A stretch of DNA of 64,000 nt from Pseudomonas putida (GCF_028682175.1 NZ_JANHKS010000017.1:47915-111914), one strand, 5' to 3'; shown: positions 41,011 to 49,994, counted from the first letter of the stretch. Notes: a model not told the origin generated them from the letters alone. A program made the numbers and translations.

Positions 41011-43020
41011 TCAAAGCAACTCCGGCTCGATCCTGTCACGCCCCGCCATCTTCGCCGCATACACCCCCGAATCCGCCCGCAGCAGCAACGAATCCCCACC
41101 CTCACCCTTGCGCCAACTGGCAATCCCGAAACTGGCCGTCACCCTGCCCACCCCGTCCACCGGCTCCGCCCGCAACGCCGCCCACAACTCCGAAGCCAGC
41201 CCATAAGCCTGGTCGCCATCGGTATCCGGGCACAGCACCATGAACTCCTCCCCGCCCAACCGACAGAACACATCACTACGCCGCAACCGGTGACACAGCC
41301 GCTTGCAGATCGCCTGCAGAACGTGGTCGCCCACCGCATGCCCCAACTGATCGTTGATGCGCTTGAAGTGATCGACGTCCAGCATCACCACCGCGAACAC
41401 CCCACCATGCCGTTCGACCCGCAGCAGCTCCGCCTGCAGCCGCTCCTGGAAATAACGGCGGTTGTAGACCCCGGTCAGCGCATCGGTCACCGACATGGTG
41501 CGCAACTCTTCCTCCACGCGCTTGCGCTCGGTGATGTCCAGGCACACCGCCAGATAACCAATCCACTGATCGTGCTCGTCCAGCACCGGACTGACCTGCA
41601 TGTTGACCCGCAGCTTGCTGCCGTCCTGCCGCACGAAGGTCCAGTCGTGGGCCTGATGACCGTGCTCTTCCACCGCCTCCACCAGCATCGCCTCGCAGGC
41701 CTTGATCGAGCGCCCGTAGCGCAGGCTCAACTCGCACACGTGCTCGGCCAGTTCGCTGGGCAGGTGCAACTGGCGCAGGGTCAACTGCCCGCACACATGG
41801 GCGCTGCTGTAACCGAGCATTTTCTCGGCGCCAATGTTGAACGTGGTGATGACCCCCTCCAGGTCAGTGGCGATGATCGCCACCTGGGTCGCGGCGTCCA
41901 GCACGTTGCGCAACTGGCCGTGGGCATTGCGCAGTTGCTGTTCGCGCTGGCGCAGCATCAGCGTGCGCTGCTCCACCAGGCGCAGGGCACGCTGGCGCTG
42001 GCTGATCAGCGCGTAAAGCAAGGCACTGAGCATGAAGCTCAACAACGCGCCGAGCACCACCACGCTGTCGTTCGATGAGGGGTTGGTGCCGATGAACAGC
42101 GCGGTCGGACGAATCATCAGCCGATAATCGCGCCCGGCGAAGGTCAGCGTCTGACTGACATGCAGCTCATCGCCCACAGCCTGGGCGGTGGATTCGTACA
42201 AGAGGTCCGGCGGTTGCCCTGCAGTAATGTCCTCCAGAGTCAGGGCCAGATTGTCCTGATCGGTGGGCGGCAGGCCCTCGGTCAACATCTTGCGCAGGCT
42301 GATCACCGCCATCAGAAACCCTTGCAGGGTTCCCGCCCCCGGCACGCCGATGTGCGGGCGGCTCATCACCGGCGCCACCAACAGCACGCCCTTGCGGTTT
42401 TCCTCTTCCAGCCCGACCAGCTCCATGCGCGGCGATGCCGCCATGCCGTTCGCGCGGATGGCTTGCTCAAGGGTGGCCTGGCGCCGGCTTTCGGAGTTCA
42501 CGTCAAACCCCAACGGCAGTGCCACCGTGCTACGGCTTTGGGTGTAGCGCACGGGGAAGTACACCGGACGCGGCTGGGCGGTCTTCAGGCGCTGCTGGTC
42601 GTCGAGGTCGCGGATGGAAAAATCCCGCAGCCCCGATTGCTGCGCAGTGCTTTCGAATTGCGGGCGGTCGGCATCGATCACTCTGGGCGCCCAGGAATAG
42701 GCCTGAGTGAGGATCAGCAAGGGGTGGGCGAAACCGTTGAATTCTTCTTCGGAGACATCGTCGGAATACACGAAAAACCGTCGCAGACCATCCAGACGGC
42801 GAATCTGGCCTTCGAGCCGGTCCTGCACGCGGCTGACCCGTTCGCTGGCAAGCCATTCGAAGCGTTGGCGCAACTGGTGCTGATAGACCTGGACATTGGC
42901 CAGTGCCAGCATCGCAGTGAGCAGCACGCCGGCTGCAAACACAAGCGAAGCCACCACCCAGGACGAGGTGTCCACTTTGATCAGACCTAGGATCTTGGCG
43001 CTTGCCTGGTTTGACGACAT
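41011..43020 (-). CDS. CHASE-PAS-GGDEF diguanylate cyclase
   Basis: The 669-residue membrane protein has a TM helix (about 20-42; SSWVVASLVFAAGVLLTAML), a periplasmic CHASE-type sensor domain (about 75-300), a second TM (about 325-347), a PAS domain (about 375-495; ATQVAIIATDLEGVITTFN) and a GGDEF domain (about 510-668). The active motif is CRLGGEEFMVLCPD, with an RxxD inhibitory site (RRSD) five residues before it, so it should make cyclic di-GMP with feedback control. It is a single gene. A MITE-like element lies 81-235 bases upstream of its ATG, within the likely promoter region. Confidence 0.93.
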   Translation of the reverse strand: MSSNQASAKILGLIKVDTSSWVVASLVFAAGVLLTAMLALANVQVYQHQLRQRFEWLASERVSRVQDRLEGQIRRLDGLRRFFVYSDDVSEEEFNGFAHPLLILTQAYSWAPRVIDADRPQFESTAQQSGLRDFSIRDLDDQQRLKTAQPRPVYFPVRYTQSRSTVALPLGFDVNSESRRQATLEQAIRANGMAASPRMELVGLEEENRKGVLLVAPVMSRPHIGVPGAGTLQGFLMAVISLRKMLTEGLPPTDQDNLALTLEDITAGQPPDLLYESTAQAVGDELHVSQTLTFAGRDYRLMIRPTALFIGTNPSSNDSVVVLGALLSFMLSALLYALISQRQRALRLVEQRTLMLRQREQQLRNAHGQLRNVLDAATQVAIIATDLEGVITTFNIGAEKMLGYSSAHVCGQLTLRQLHLPSELAEHVCELSLRYGRSIKACEAMLVEAVEEHGHQAHDWTFVRQDGSKLRVNMQVSPVLDEHDQWIGYLAVCLDITERKRVEEELRTMSVTDALTGVYNRRYFQERLQAELLRVERHGGVFAVVMLDVDHFKRINDQLGHAVGDHVLQAICKRLCHRLRRSDVFCRLGGEEFMVLCPDTDGDQAYGLASELWAALRAEPVDGVGRVTASFGIASWRKGEGGDSLLLRADSGVYAAKMAGRDRIEPELL

Positions 43021-43100
43021 ACGCAGAACTCATGACGCCACAGAGCTGCCGCAACGCGCGGCCAGAGTTCACTTATAGCTATTTGCCACTAATTTGCCTA

Positions 43101-43255
43101 GGCTCTGTACGAAAAGTCCTGATACTCGGTCATGCTGCGTTGAAAACAGCCTCAGAATGCTCATTTACAACCAGTAAAGTCGGGCGCGACCCCGGCCGTT
43201 CCTCGGCTGTTTTCGCCTTGCCTTACCTTCGTCTCAAGACATTTCGTACGGAGCC
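43101..43255. mobile_element. MITE-like element, 155 bp, TA target duplication
   Basis: Terminal inverted repeats of about 25 bases (GGCTCTGTACGAAAAGTC at the left end, the complement of GACATTTCGTACGGAGCC at the right, four mismatches in 25) bound a 155-base element flanked by TA on both sides (43099-43100, 43256-43257), restoring CTAG without it. Inside, GAAAACAGCC (43142-43151) pairs with GGCTGTTTTC (43205-43214). There is no transposase frame. The TA duplication and ends fit a non-autonomous derivative of an IS5-family (IS427-type) element. This family assignment is an inference. Confidence 0.75.
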
Positions 43256-43324
43256 TAGTGCTGTGTGTCGCTCTGTCTGGAAGCTGCGATGCGCTGACCG
43301 GGCCGGTCAGCGCATCGATGGGCA

Positions 43325-45595
43325 TCACCGGGCGGTGATTTTCCAGGCGCGGTGGATTTTCCCGTTGCGGGCGAAATCCGGGTCGATGGTCTGCTGGGTG
43401 ATTTCCTCGACCGAATAGCGCTCGGCAAGGTTTTCTTCCAGCTGGAACTTGCGGAAGTTGTTGGAGAAATACAGCACGCCGCCACTGGCCAGGCGCGCCA
43501 TGGCCAGGTCGATCAGTTGCACCTGGTCACGCTGCACGTCGAATACTCCTTCCATGCGCTTGGAGTTGGAGAAGGTCGGCGGGTCGATGAAGATCAGGTC
43601 GTACTCGTCGCGGCTGGCTTCCAGCCATGCCATGACGTCGCCCTGCTCCAGGCGGTTCTTGTCGGAGAAACCGTTGAGCGACAGGTTGCGCCGCGCCCAG
43701 TCCAGGTAGGTTTTCGACAGGTCGACGCTGGTGGTGCTGCGCGCGCCGCCCTTGGCCGCGTGCACGCTGGCGGTGGCCGTATAGCTGAACAGGTTGAGGA
43801 AACGCTTGCCCGCCGCTTCGCGCTGGATACGCATGCGCATCGGGCGATGGTCCAGGAACAGGCCGGTATCCAGGTAGTCAGTCAGGTTGACCAGCAGCTT
43901 GATGCCGCCTTCCTGGACTTCCTGGAACTTGCCCTGGGCGCTCTGGCGTTCGTACTGCTTGGTGCCGCTCTGACGCTCGCGACGCTTGACCACCACACGG
44001 CTCTTGTCGATGTTCAGCGCCTGGGGGATGGCCGCCAGCGCGTCGAACATGCGGATCGACGCCTTCTGCGGGTCGATGGACTTGGGCGCGGCGTACTCCT
44101 GGACGTGGACCCAGTCGTGGTACAGGTCGATGGCCATGGCGTACTCGGGCATGTCGGCATCGTAGACGCGGTAGCAGTCGATGCCCTCGCGCTTGACCCA
44201 CTTGCCCAGTGCCTTGACGTTCTTTTGCAGACGATTGGCGAACATCTGCCCGCCTTCGCTCAGGCGCGGCTGCTCGATGACCGGCGCCGGAGCCGGCACT
44301 GGCTTGATCGGGTTGCCGTTCTTGTTGAACTTGCGCTCCTGCGGCTCGTCCGGGGTCTGGTCGTAGGCCGCCTGTTCGCGCTCGGCCTGACGCTCCTCGG
44401 GGGTGCGGCGCTCGCCGGTGACGAACTGGTCGGGCAACACCTTGATGAGCAGCAGCTTGCACGGCAAGGCGCCGTTCCAGAAGGCGTACTGTTTGTGGCT
44501 GCGAATGCCCATGCGCTTGCCCAGGTCCGGCGCGCCGGTGAACACCGCCGCTTCCCAGTTCAGGCAGGCCTGACGCAGGCGCTCGCCCAGGTTCTGGTAG
44601 AGGTACAACAGGCTCGCTTCGTCACCCAGGCGCTCACCGTATGGCGGGTTGCAGATGACCAGGCCTTTCTGGTTCTGGTCCGGGCGCGGCTCGAAGGTGC
44701 CGACCTCGCCCTGGTAGATCTTGATCCAGTCAGACAGGCCCGCACGCTCGACGTTATTGCGACCCGGCTGGATCAGGCGGGGATCGGCTTCGTAGCCGCG
44801 AATCCACAGCGGCGGTTTGGCAAGACCGGCTTCGGCCCGGGCCAGCGCTTCGTCATGCAACTTGCGCCACAGGGCCGGAACGTGACCCAGCCAGGCCGAG
44901 AAGCCCCAACGCTCGCGTTTGAGGTTCGGTGCAATATCGGCGGCAATCATCGCAGCTTCGACGAGGAAGGTCCCCACACCGCACATCGGGTCTGCCAGCG
45001 CGCCACCCTCGGCGGCAATGCGCGGCCAGCCGGCCCGGATCAACACCGCAGCGGCGAGGTTTTCCTTCAGCGGTGCCGCGCCTTGCTGCAGACGGTAGCC
45101 GCGCTGGTGCAGGCTGTGGCCGGACAGGTCCAGCGACAGGATCGCCTCGCCACGGTCCAGGCGCAAGTGCACGCGCAGATCCGGGTTCAGCTTGTCGATC
45201 GAAGGCCGGTCGCCCTCAGGCGTGCGCAGCTTGTCGACGATGGCGTCCTTGACCTTCAAGGCGCCGAAATGGGTGTTGTCGATCCCCGAGCCGTGGCCGC
45301 TGAATTCAACGGCCAGGGTGCCATCGGGTTCCAGGTGGTCGGCCCACTCGATGTCATTGACGCCGTGGTAGAGGTCTTCGGCGTTCTTCATCGGGAAACG
45401 CTTGAGCACCAACAGCACGCGGTTGGCCAGACGCGACCACAGGCACAGCCGATAGGCGGTTTCCATGTCGGCACTGCCACGGATGGTCGAGGTGTGTTCG
45501 CGGGTTTCGAGCAGGCCCAGTGCAGTGGCCTCCTCGGCGAGCAGACCTTCGAGGCCTTTGGGGCAGGTGAGAAAAAGTTCGAAACGGTCCGACAT
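43325..45595 (-). CDS. rlmL: Bifunctional 23S rRNA methyltransferase RlmKL
   Basis: The 756-residue protein from the ATG at 45595 (start MSDRFELFLTCPKGLEGLLA; the frame is open upstream but unlike the family) has a THUMP domain (about 40-155), the RlmL N2-guanosine methyltransferase domain (about 160-390; ADPMCGVGTFLVEAAMIA and the catalytic NPPYGERLG), a variable linker rich in Glu/Arg/Pro, and the RlmK N7-guanosine methyltransferase domain (about 500-755; NLFSYTATASVHAAKGGARS and DPPTFSNSKR). In E. coli the fused enzyme makes m2G2445 and m7G2069. The length is typical of the fusion (about 700-760). A strong hairpin lies 29 bases before the start codon. Confidence 0.94.
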   Translation of the reverse strand: MSDRFELFLTCPKGLEGLLAEEATALGLLETREHTSTIRGSADMETAYRLCLWSRLANRVLLVLKRFPMKNAEDLYHGVNDIEWADHLEPDGTLAVEFSGHGSGIDNTHFGALKVKDAIVDKLRTPEGDRPSIDKLNPDLRVHLRLDRGEAILSLDLSGHSLHQRGYRLQQGAAPLKENLAAAVLIRAGWPRIAAEGGALADPMCGVGTFLVEAAMIAADIAPNLKRERWGFSAWLGHVPALWRKLHDEALARAEAGLAKPPLWIRGYEADPRLIQPGRNNVERAGLSDWIKIYQGEVGTFEPRPDQNQKGLVICNPPYGERLGDEASLLYLYQNLGERLRQACLNWEAAVFTGAPDLGKRMGIRSHKQYAFWNGALPCKLLLIKVLPDQFVTGERRTPEERQAEREQAAYDQTPDEPQERKFNKNGNPIKPVPAPAPVIEQPRLSEGGQMFANRLQKNVKALGKWVKREGIDCYRVYDADMPEYAMAIDLYHDWVHVQEYAAPKSIDPQKASIRMFDALAAIPQALNIDKSRVVVKRRERQSGTKQYERQSAQGKFQEVQEGGIKLLVNLTDYLDTGLFLDHRPMRMRIQREAAGKRFLNLFSYTATASVHAAKGGARSTTSVDLSKTYLDWARRNLSLNGFSDKNRLEQGDVMAWLEASRDEYDLIFIDPPTFSNSKRMEGVFDVQRDQVQLIDLAMARLASGGVLYFSNNFRKFQLEENLAERYSVEEITQQTIDPDFARNGKIHRAWKITAR

Positions 45596-45623
45596 GAGTA
45601 TTCCAGGCCTGTTGGCTGTGAGT

Positions 45624-45647
45624 GGCGGGACGACGCATCGTCCCGCC
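45624..45647 (-). promoter_or_regulatory. Perfect 10-bp hairpin in the rlmL leader
   Basis: GGCGGGACGA (45624-45633), loop CGCA and TCGTCCCGCC (45638-45647) form a very stable stem in the minus-strand leader, ending 29 bases before the ATG. No U tract follows it in the rlmL direction, so a post-transcriptional role or a promoter operator is more likely than termination. Confidence 0.5.
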
Positions 45648-46033
45648 CGATTTACAACAGGCGTCTTTCGTGGAGAACGCCTGCGCGGCACACCGGTTGT
45701 GCCAATGCCGCGACGATACATTTCGTCTGCGGCGTTTATGCTCGCCAGAAACACCCGGCGCGCTTTTTGATATTAAAAAACCACTATTCAGCCCGACAAC
45801 GGAAGTAATAAAAAGTCACATCCTTGACCCTTCGTCGTTTTAAATCTGACGTCAATCCGCCATCATTTGCACATGAGAACGACTCGCAAATTTCATCAAG
45901 ACCCTCGTTTCAGGGCGCTTGGCTGAAAAAAACCACTCGAAACGATTCAGCACTTATGGCCTTTATGCTTCAAGGGTTACGTTCTTATGACAAAACGGTC
46001 ATTCACAACGTCCCGCCCAATGGTTAGAAATCA

Positions 46034-46130
46034 CCTCAGGCCGTCGCCGCAACGACGATGGCACCAAGGCCCGCGACGCCGGCAGCGGGCATTCAACGGC
46101 AGAAGATTTCTGCCCGACCTCGACCTGAGG
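46034..46130 (+). ncRNA. rmf leader RNA motif (structured 5' UTR)
   Basis: CCTCAGG (46034-46040) pairs with CCTGAGG (46124-46130) and encloses three perfect hairpins: CGTCG/CGACG (46042-46057), GCCCGC/GCGGGC (46069-46090) and GGCAGAA/TTCTGCC (46098-46114). The four-way-junction layout ends 41 bases before the rmf ATG. A conserved 'rmf RNA motif' is known upstream of rmf in Pseudomonas. Identity with it is inferred from position and fold. The rest of the 45648-46033 gap shows no gene. Confidence 0.72.
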
Positions 46131-46171
46131 TCTCCAGGGACATTACAGTCAACAAACGAGGGCAACACCCT

Positions 46172-46387
46172 ATGAGAAGACTTAAGCGTGATCCGTTGGA
46201 AAGAGCTTTTTCGCGCGGATATCAATACGGCGTAACTGGTAAATCCCGTGAGCTTTGCCCCTTTACTCTACCGTCAGTACGTCAAGCCTGGATCAACGGC
46301 TGGCGCGAAGGACGCGGCGACAACTGGGACGGTATGACCGGCACTGCGGGTATACACAGACTCAACGAACTTCACGCGGTCGGCTGA
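46172..46387 (+). CDS. rmf: Ribosome modulation factor
   Basis: The 71-residue basic protein starts MRRLKRDPLERAFSRGYQYG and has the conserved SVRQAWINGWREGRGDNWDG segment. RMF binds 70S ribosomes in slow growth or stationary phase and promotes inactive 100S dimers. GAGGG lies before the ATG at 46172; the upstream part of the open frame is the structured leader. The length and sequence match the pseudomonad protein. Confidence 0.95.
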   Translation: MRRLKRDPLERAFSRGYQYGVTGKSRELCPFTLPSVRQAWINGWREGRGDNWDGMTGTAGIHRLNELHAVG

Positions 46388-46511
46388 CACTCAACAATCG
46401 ACGGTACAACCCGACTTATCAAGGTTTCTTCAAACAGAGAGATCGGAAAAAATCAGCTTCGTTTGCAAATAACCATGCACGTCCCATCCGGACGGCGGGC
46501 TAGCGCCCAAA

Positions 46512-46542
46512 GAGGGGCTCCATAGCGGAGCCCCTCTTTTTT
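46512..46542 (+). terminator. Intrinsic terminator after rmf
   Basis: A 10-bp perfect stem (GAGGGGCTCC 46512-46521 / GGAGCCCCTC 46527-46536) is followed by six T residues. It also lies just after the convergent pyrD stop and may act weakly in that direction. Confidence 0.88.
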
Positions 46543-46561
46543 GGGCTTGAAAAAACAGCGC

Positions 46562-47584
46562 TTAGCGGGACATCGCCGCGATGGCGTCAACCGACTCGCG
46601 AATCAGCGCCGGCCCCTTGTAGATGAAACCCGAATAGATCTGCACCAGGCTGGCACCGGCTGCGATCTTCTCGGCCGCATGACGGCCTTCGGTGATGCCG
46701 CCGGCCGCGATGATCGGCAACTTGCCGCCCAGTTCGCCCGCCAGCACCTTGACGATATGGGTGCTCTTCTCACGTACCGGCGCACCCGACAGGCCACCGG
46801 CCTCATCGGCATGGGGCAGCCCTTCAACGCCTTCACGGCTCAGGGTGGTGTTGGTGGCGATGACCGCGTCCATGCCCGACTCCAGCAAGGCGCTGGCCAC
46901 CAGTACGGTTTCCTCGTCGCTCATGTCCGGGGCGATCTTGATCGCCAACGGAACGCGCTTGCCGTGGATCCCGGTCAGGGCTTCCTGGCGCACACGCAGC
47001 GCTTCGAGCAGTTGCTTGAGCGAATCGCCGAACTGCAGGCTGCGCAGGCCCGGGGTGTTGGGCGAACTGACATTGACGGTGATGTAGCTGGCGTGGGCAT
47101 ACACCTTGTCCAGGCAGATCAGGTAGTCGTCGACGGCGCGCTCGACCGGCGTGTCGAAATTCTTGCCGATGTTGATCCCGAGCACGCCGTTGTACTTGGC
47201 GGCCTGCACGCGGCTGACCAGGTTATCGACGCCCAGGTTGTTGAAGCCCATGCGATTGATGATGCCCTCGGCATGGGGCAGGCGGAAAATCCGCGGCTTG
47301 GGGTTGCCCGGCTGCGGACGCGGCGTGACGGTGCCGATCTCGACGAAACCGAAACCCAGTTGCGCGAAGCCGTCGATGGCCGCGCCGTTCTTGTCCAGGC
47401 CCGCGGCCAGGCCCACCGGGTTCGGAAACTGCAAGCCCATGACCGTCACCGGCAACCGCACGGGCGCCTTGTTGAACAGGCCATTGAGCCCCAGGCGACC
47501 GCCTGCACCGATCAGGTCGATGGACAGATCGTGGGAGGTTTCCGGGGAGAGTTTGAACAGTAACTGGCGGGCCAGGTTATACAT
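46562..47584 (-). CDS. pyrD: Dihydroorotate dehydrogenase (quinone), class 2
   Basis: The 340-residue FMN enzyme of the TIM-barrel fold oxidises dihydroorotate to orotate with quinone in pyrimidine synthesis. It has the class-2 membrane-associated N-terminal helix region ([20 protein letters not shown]), FMN-binding [31 protein letters not shown] with the catalytic Ser (class 2), and [16 protein letters not shown]. The ATG at 47584 is used as in the family, although its ribosome site is poor; the longer frame has no likeness. It is a single gene, convergent with rmf. Confidence 0.95.
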   Translation of the reverse strand: MYNLARQLLFKLSPETSHDLSIDLIGAGGRLGLNGLFNKAPVRLPVTVMGLQFPNPVGLAAGLDKNGAAIDGFAQLGFGFVEIGTVTPRPQPGNPKPRIFRLPHAEGIINRMGFNNLGVDNLVSRVQAAKYNGVLGINIGKNFDTPVERAVDDYLICLDKVYAHASYITVNVSSPNTPGLRSLQFGDSLKQLLEALRVRQEALTGIHGKRVPLAIKIAPDMSDEETVLVASALLESGMDAVIATNTTLSREGVEGLPHADEAGGLSGAPVREKSTHIVKVLAGELGGKLPIIAAGGITEGRHAAEKIAAGASLVQIYSGFIYKGPALIRESVDAIAAMSR

Positions 47585-47689
47585 GGGCGGGCGCGGCTCG
47601 ATTGCGGCTGAAGTCAGCCGCCGATTATAGACGTGCACGGTGGTGAGTGCGAGGCATGTCGGCAACTTTGCGCGCAGGCCCGGCATCGC

Positions 47690-47705
47690 TGGCATATCGC
47701 TTGCT
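47690..47705 (+). promoter_or_regulatory. Sigma54-type promoter of nasST
   Basis: TGGCATATCGCTTGCT matches the -24/-12 consensus (TGGCAyr-N4-TTGCW), with GG and GC ten bases apart. The start would be near 47716, about 125 bases before the nasS ATG. A partial NtrC-like dyad (GCAC at 47635, GTGC at 47647) lies 40 bases upstream, but its spacing is one base off. Confidence 0.65.
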
Positions 47706-47839
47706 TGAGCCTGTACAGCCGGCGCGACCCAACGGCGGGTCCTGTCCGGGACAATGGCGTCGCGATCGTCCGGGCAGCGTTCGGAGGATGCGGCGTTTTT
47801 TTATGGAAGGCAGGCAGCCTTCAGGCGGAACCGACAATC

Positions 47840-49048
47840 ATGACTGACAGCCTCAACAGCCCACTGGCCTGGATCAACGGCAGCGATGCACCGGAACTGA
47901 ACAGCATCGGTGTCGGCTTCATGGCCCTGACCGACAGCGCCTCGTTGATCGTCGCCGCCACCCAGGGCTTCGCCCAGCCCTACGGCCTGAACATCAACCT
48001 GCGGCGCCAGCCTTCGTGGTCGGCGCTGCGGGACAAGCTGATCAATGGCGAACTGCACGCCGCACACAGCCTCTACGGCCTGATCTACGCCGCGCAACTG
48101 GGCATCGGTGGCCCCGCCACTGACATGGCCGTGCTCATGGGCCTGAACCAGAACGGCCAGAGCATCAACCTGTCCAGTGCGCTGAAGGATCAGGGCGTGG
48201 TCACTCCTGAGGCGCTGGAGCAACGCACGCACCAAAGCGAGACAAAACTCACCTTCGCCCAGACCCTGCCCACCGGCAACCACGCGATGTGGCTGTATTA
48301 CTGGCTGGCGAGCCAGGGCATTCACCCGCTGCAGGACGTCGATAGCGTGGTGGTGCCGCCTGCGCGGATGGTCGATCACCTGGAGGCGCAGCGTATCGAT
48401 GGCTTCTGCGTGGGCGAGCCCTGGGGTGCGCGGGCTGTGAGCCAGAACCTGGGGTTCACCCTGGCGACGTCCCAGACCATCTGGCCGGATCATCCGGAGA
48501 AGGTCCTGGGCTGCAGTCGCGAGTTCGTCCAGCAATACCCCAACACCGCGCGTGCGCTGGTGATGGCGGTGCTCGACGCCAGCCGTTTCATCGAAGAGAG
48601 CCTGGACAACCGCCGCAGCACCGCGCAGATGCTCAGCGGTGCCGATTATGTGAACGCCCCGGTCGAGGACATCGAGGCGCGCCTGCTGGGCGAATACAGC
48701 GACGGGCTGGGCAATCACTGGCAGGATCATCACGCCTTGAGTTTTCATCGCAAGGGCCAGGTGAACATGCCCTGGCTGTCGGACGGCATGTGGTTCATGA
48801 CCCAGTTCCGCCGCTGGGGCCTGCTGCGCGAAGACCCTGATTACCTGGGCGTCGCCCGGCAGGTGCAGCAATTGGCGCTGTACCGCCAGGCCGCCGAAGC
48901 GATGGATATACGGGTGCCGAGCGATTCCATGCGCAGCAGCCAGTTGATCGATGGCAAGGTCTGGGATGGCAGCGATCCGGCCGGGTACGCCCGCAGCTTC
49001 ACCCTGCACGCACTGGCCGATTGCGCGCCTGTCGCCGCTGATCACTGA
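47840..49048 (+). CDS. nasS: Nitrate/nitrite-responsive regulator NasS
   Basis: The 402-residue cytoplasmic protein is related to the NrtA/CmpA periplasmic nitrate-binding proteins but has no signal peptide. Its N-terminal core includes VGFMALTDSASLIVAATQGF and RRQPSWSALRDKLINGELHA. In other bacteria NasS sequesters NasT and lets it go when nitrate or nitrite binds. The ATG at 47840 has GGCGGAA upstream; earlier codons in the open frame have no likeness. The nasT gene follows by 12 bases, so they form an operon. Confidence 0.93.
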   Translation: MTDSLNSPLAWINGSDAPELNSIGVGFMALTDSASLIVAATQGFAQPYGLNINLRRQPSWSALRDKLINGELHAAHSLYGLIYAAQLGIGGPATDMAVLMGLNQNGQSINLSSALKDQGVVTPEALEQRTHQSETKLTFAQTLPTGNHAMWLYYWLASQGIHPLQDVDSVVVPPARMVDHLEAQRIDGFCVGEPWGARAVSQNLGFTLATSQTIWPDHPEKVLGCSREFVQQYPNTARALVMAVLDASRFIEESLDNRRSTAQMLSGADYVNAPVEDIEARLLGEYSDGLGNHWQDHHALSFHRKGQVNMPWLSDGMWFMTQFRRWGLLREDPDYLGVARQVQQLALYRQAAEAMDIRVPSDSMRSSQLIDGKVWDGSDPAGYARSFTLHALADCAPVAADH

Positions 49049-49060
49049 GGAGACGCCTGC

Positions 49061-49636
49061 ATGCTGCGAATCCTGTTGATCAACGACACGGCGAAGAAGG
49101 TCGGGCGTCTCAAGAACGCGCTGACCGAGGCGGGTTTCGAGGTGATCGACGAGTCCGGCCTGGTCATCGACCTGCCCAAGCGGGTCGAGGCCGTGCGCCC
49201 GGACGTGATTCTGATCGACACCGAATCCCCGAGCCGCGACGTGATGGAGCAGGTGGTGCTGGTCACCCGCGACCAGCCCCGCCCGATCGTGATGTTCACC
49301 GACGAGCATGACCCAGGAGTGATGCGTCAGGCGATCAAGTCCGGGGTCAGTGCCTACATCGTCGAAGGTATTTACGCCCAGCGTCTGCAGCCGATTCTCG
49401 ACGTGGCCATGGCCCGCTTCGAAAGCGACCAGGACCTGCGCGCGCAGTTGCACGCCCGTGACCAGCAACTGGCCGAGCGCAAACGCATCGAGACGGCCAA
49501 GGGCCTGTTGATGAAGATGAAGAGCTGCAACGAAGAAGAGGCCTACACCCTGATGCGGCGCCAGGCCATGAGTCGACAGCAGAAGCTGATCCAGGTCGCC
49601 GAGCAGATCATTGCCATGAGCGAGTTGCTGGGCTGA
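49061..49636 (+). CDS. nasT: ANTAR-domain antiterminator NasT
   Basis: The 191-residue protein has an N-terminal receiver-like domain (about 1-120; INDTAKK in place of the usual acidic pair, Asp in ILIDTESPS) and a C-terminal ANTAR RNA-binding domain (about 130-188; IETAKGLLMKMKSCNEEEAY, TLMRRQAMSRQQKLIQVAEQ). It is freed from NasS by nitrate or nitrite and binds hexaloop hairpins in leader RNA to stop termination. A matching leader is found before nasA about 360 bases downstream. Control is by protein sequestration rather than phosphorylation in known systems. Confidence 0.95.
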   Translation: MLRILLINDTAKKVGRLKNALTEAGFEVIDESGLVIDLPKRVEAVRPDVILIDTESPSRDVMEQVVLVTRDQPRPIVMFTDEHDPGVMRQAIKSGVSAYIVEGIYAQRLQPILDVAMARFESDQDLRAQLHARDQQLAERKRIETAKGLLMKMKSCNEEEAYTLMRRQAMSRQQKLIQVAEQIIAMSELLG

Positions 49637-49647
49637 CCTCAAGGGCC

Positions 49648-49914
49648 TCCCCGCGGGCAAGCCCGGCTGCTACGGGATTGGGGGTAGACCTGATGCCACG
49701 TCTTCCCGCTGACCGTAGCAGCACGGCTTGCCGGCGGGGCGATTTCGCGGGCGCTGACGCCGGCAAGCCGGACTGCTACGGGATTGGGGCGAGTACAACA
49801 TCCGGGAATACACCCGATCCCCTGTGGGAGCGGGCTCGCCCGCGAAGGCGTCAGGCCTGACGCTTCGATGTCGCCTGGCACGCCGCCGTCGCGGGCAAGC
49901 GCGCTCCTACAGGT
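49648..49914. repeat. REP cluster between nasT and nasA promoter
   Basis: A half unit (about 49648-49676) is followed by a GTAGCAGCACGG...GGACTGCTACGGG pair (49711-49782) and a GTGGGAGCGGGCTCGCCCGC...GCGGGCAAGCGCGCTCCTAC pair (49822-49914). They separate the end of nasT from the nasA promoter by about 270 bases and probably shift the distance of any upstream enhancer site. Confidence 0.8.
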
Positions 49915-49964
49915 TCGGGCCAAGCGGTGGTGGCGGCAACCCCACAAAACCTACTCGGGTGCGC

Positions 49965-49980
49965 TGGCCCAGCTTTTGCT
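49965..49980 (+). promoter_or_regulatory. Sigma54-type promoter of nasA
   Basis: TGGCCCAGCTTTTGCT carries GG and GC ten bases apart and matches the TTGCW -12 half perfectly. Transcription would begin near 49990, directly before the first leader hairpin. Nitrogen control through NtrC is the usual activator for such promoters, but no clear NtrC site was found upstream. Confidence 0.7.
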
Positions 49981-49994
49981 AGGTAGACCACACA

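Noticed and set aside
40548..41206. Several plus-strand frames across the gap after paoC
   Set aside because: They are translations of REP and mosaic repeats or run antisense into the cyclase gene; composition and the absence of start signals argue against real genes.
47635..47650. NtrC binding site before nasS
   Set aside because: GCAC and GTGC half sites are separated by eight bases where the consensus needs seven, so it is too weak to list as a feature.
49876..49895. TGGCACG at 49876 as the -24 box of a sigma54 promoter for nasA
   Set aside because: No TTGC follows at the right distance and it lies inside a REP pair. The element at 49965-49980 has correct spacing and lies next to the leader.
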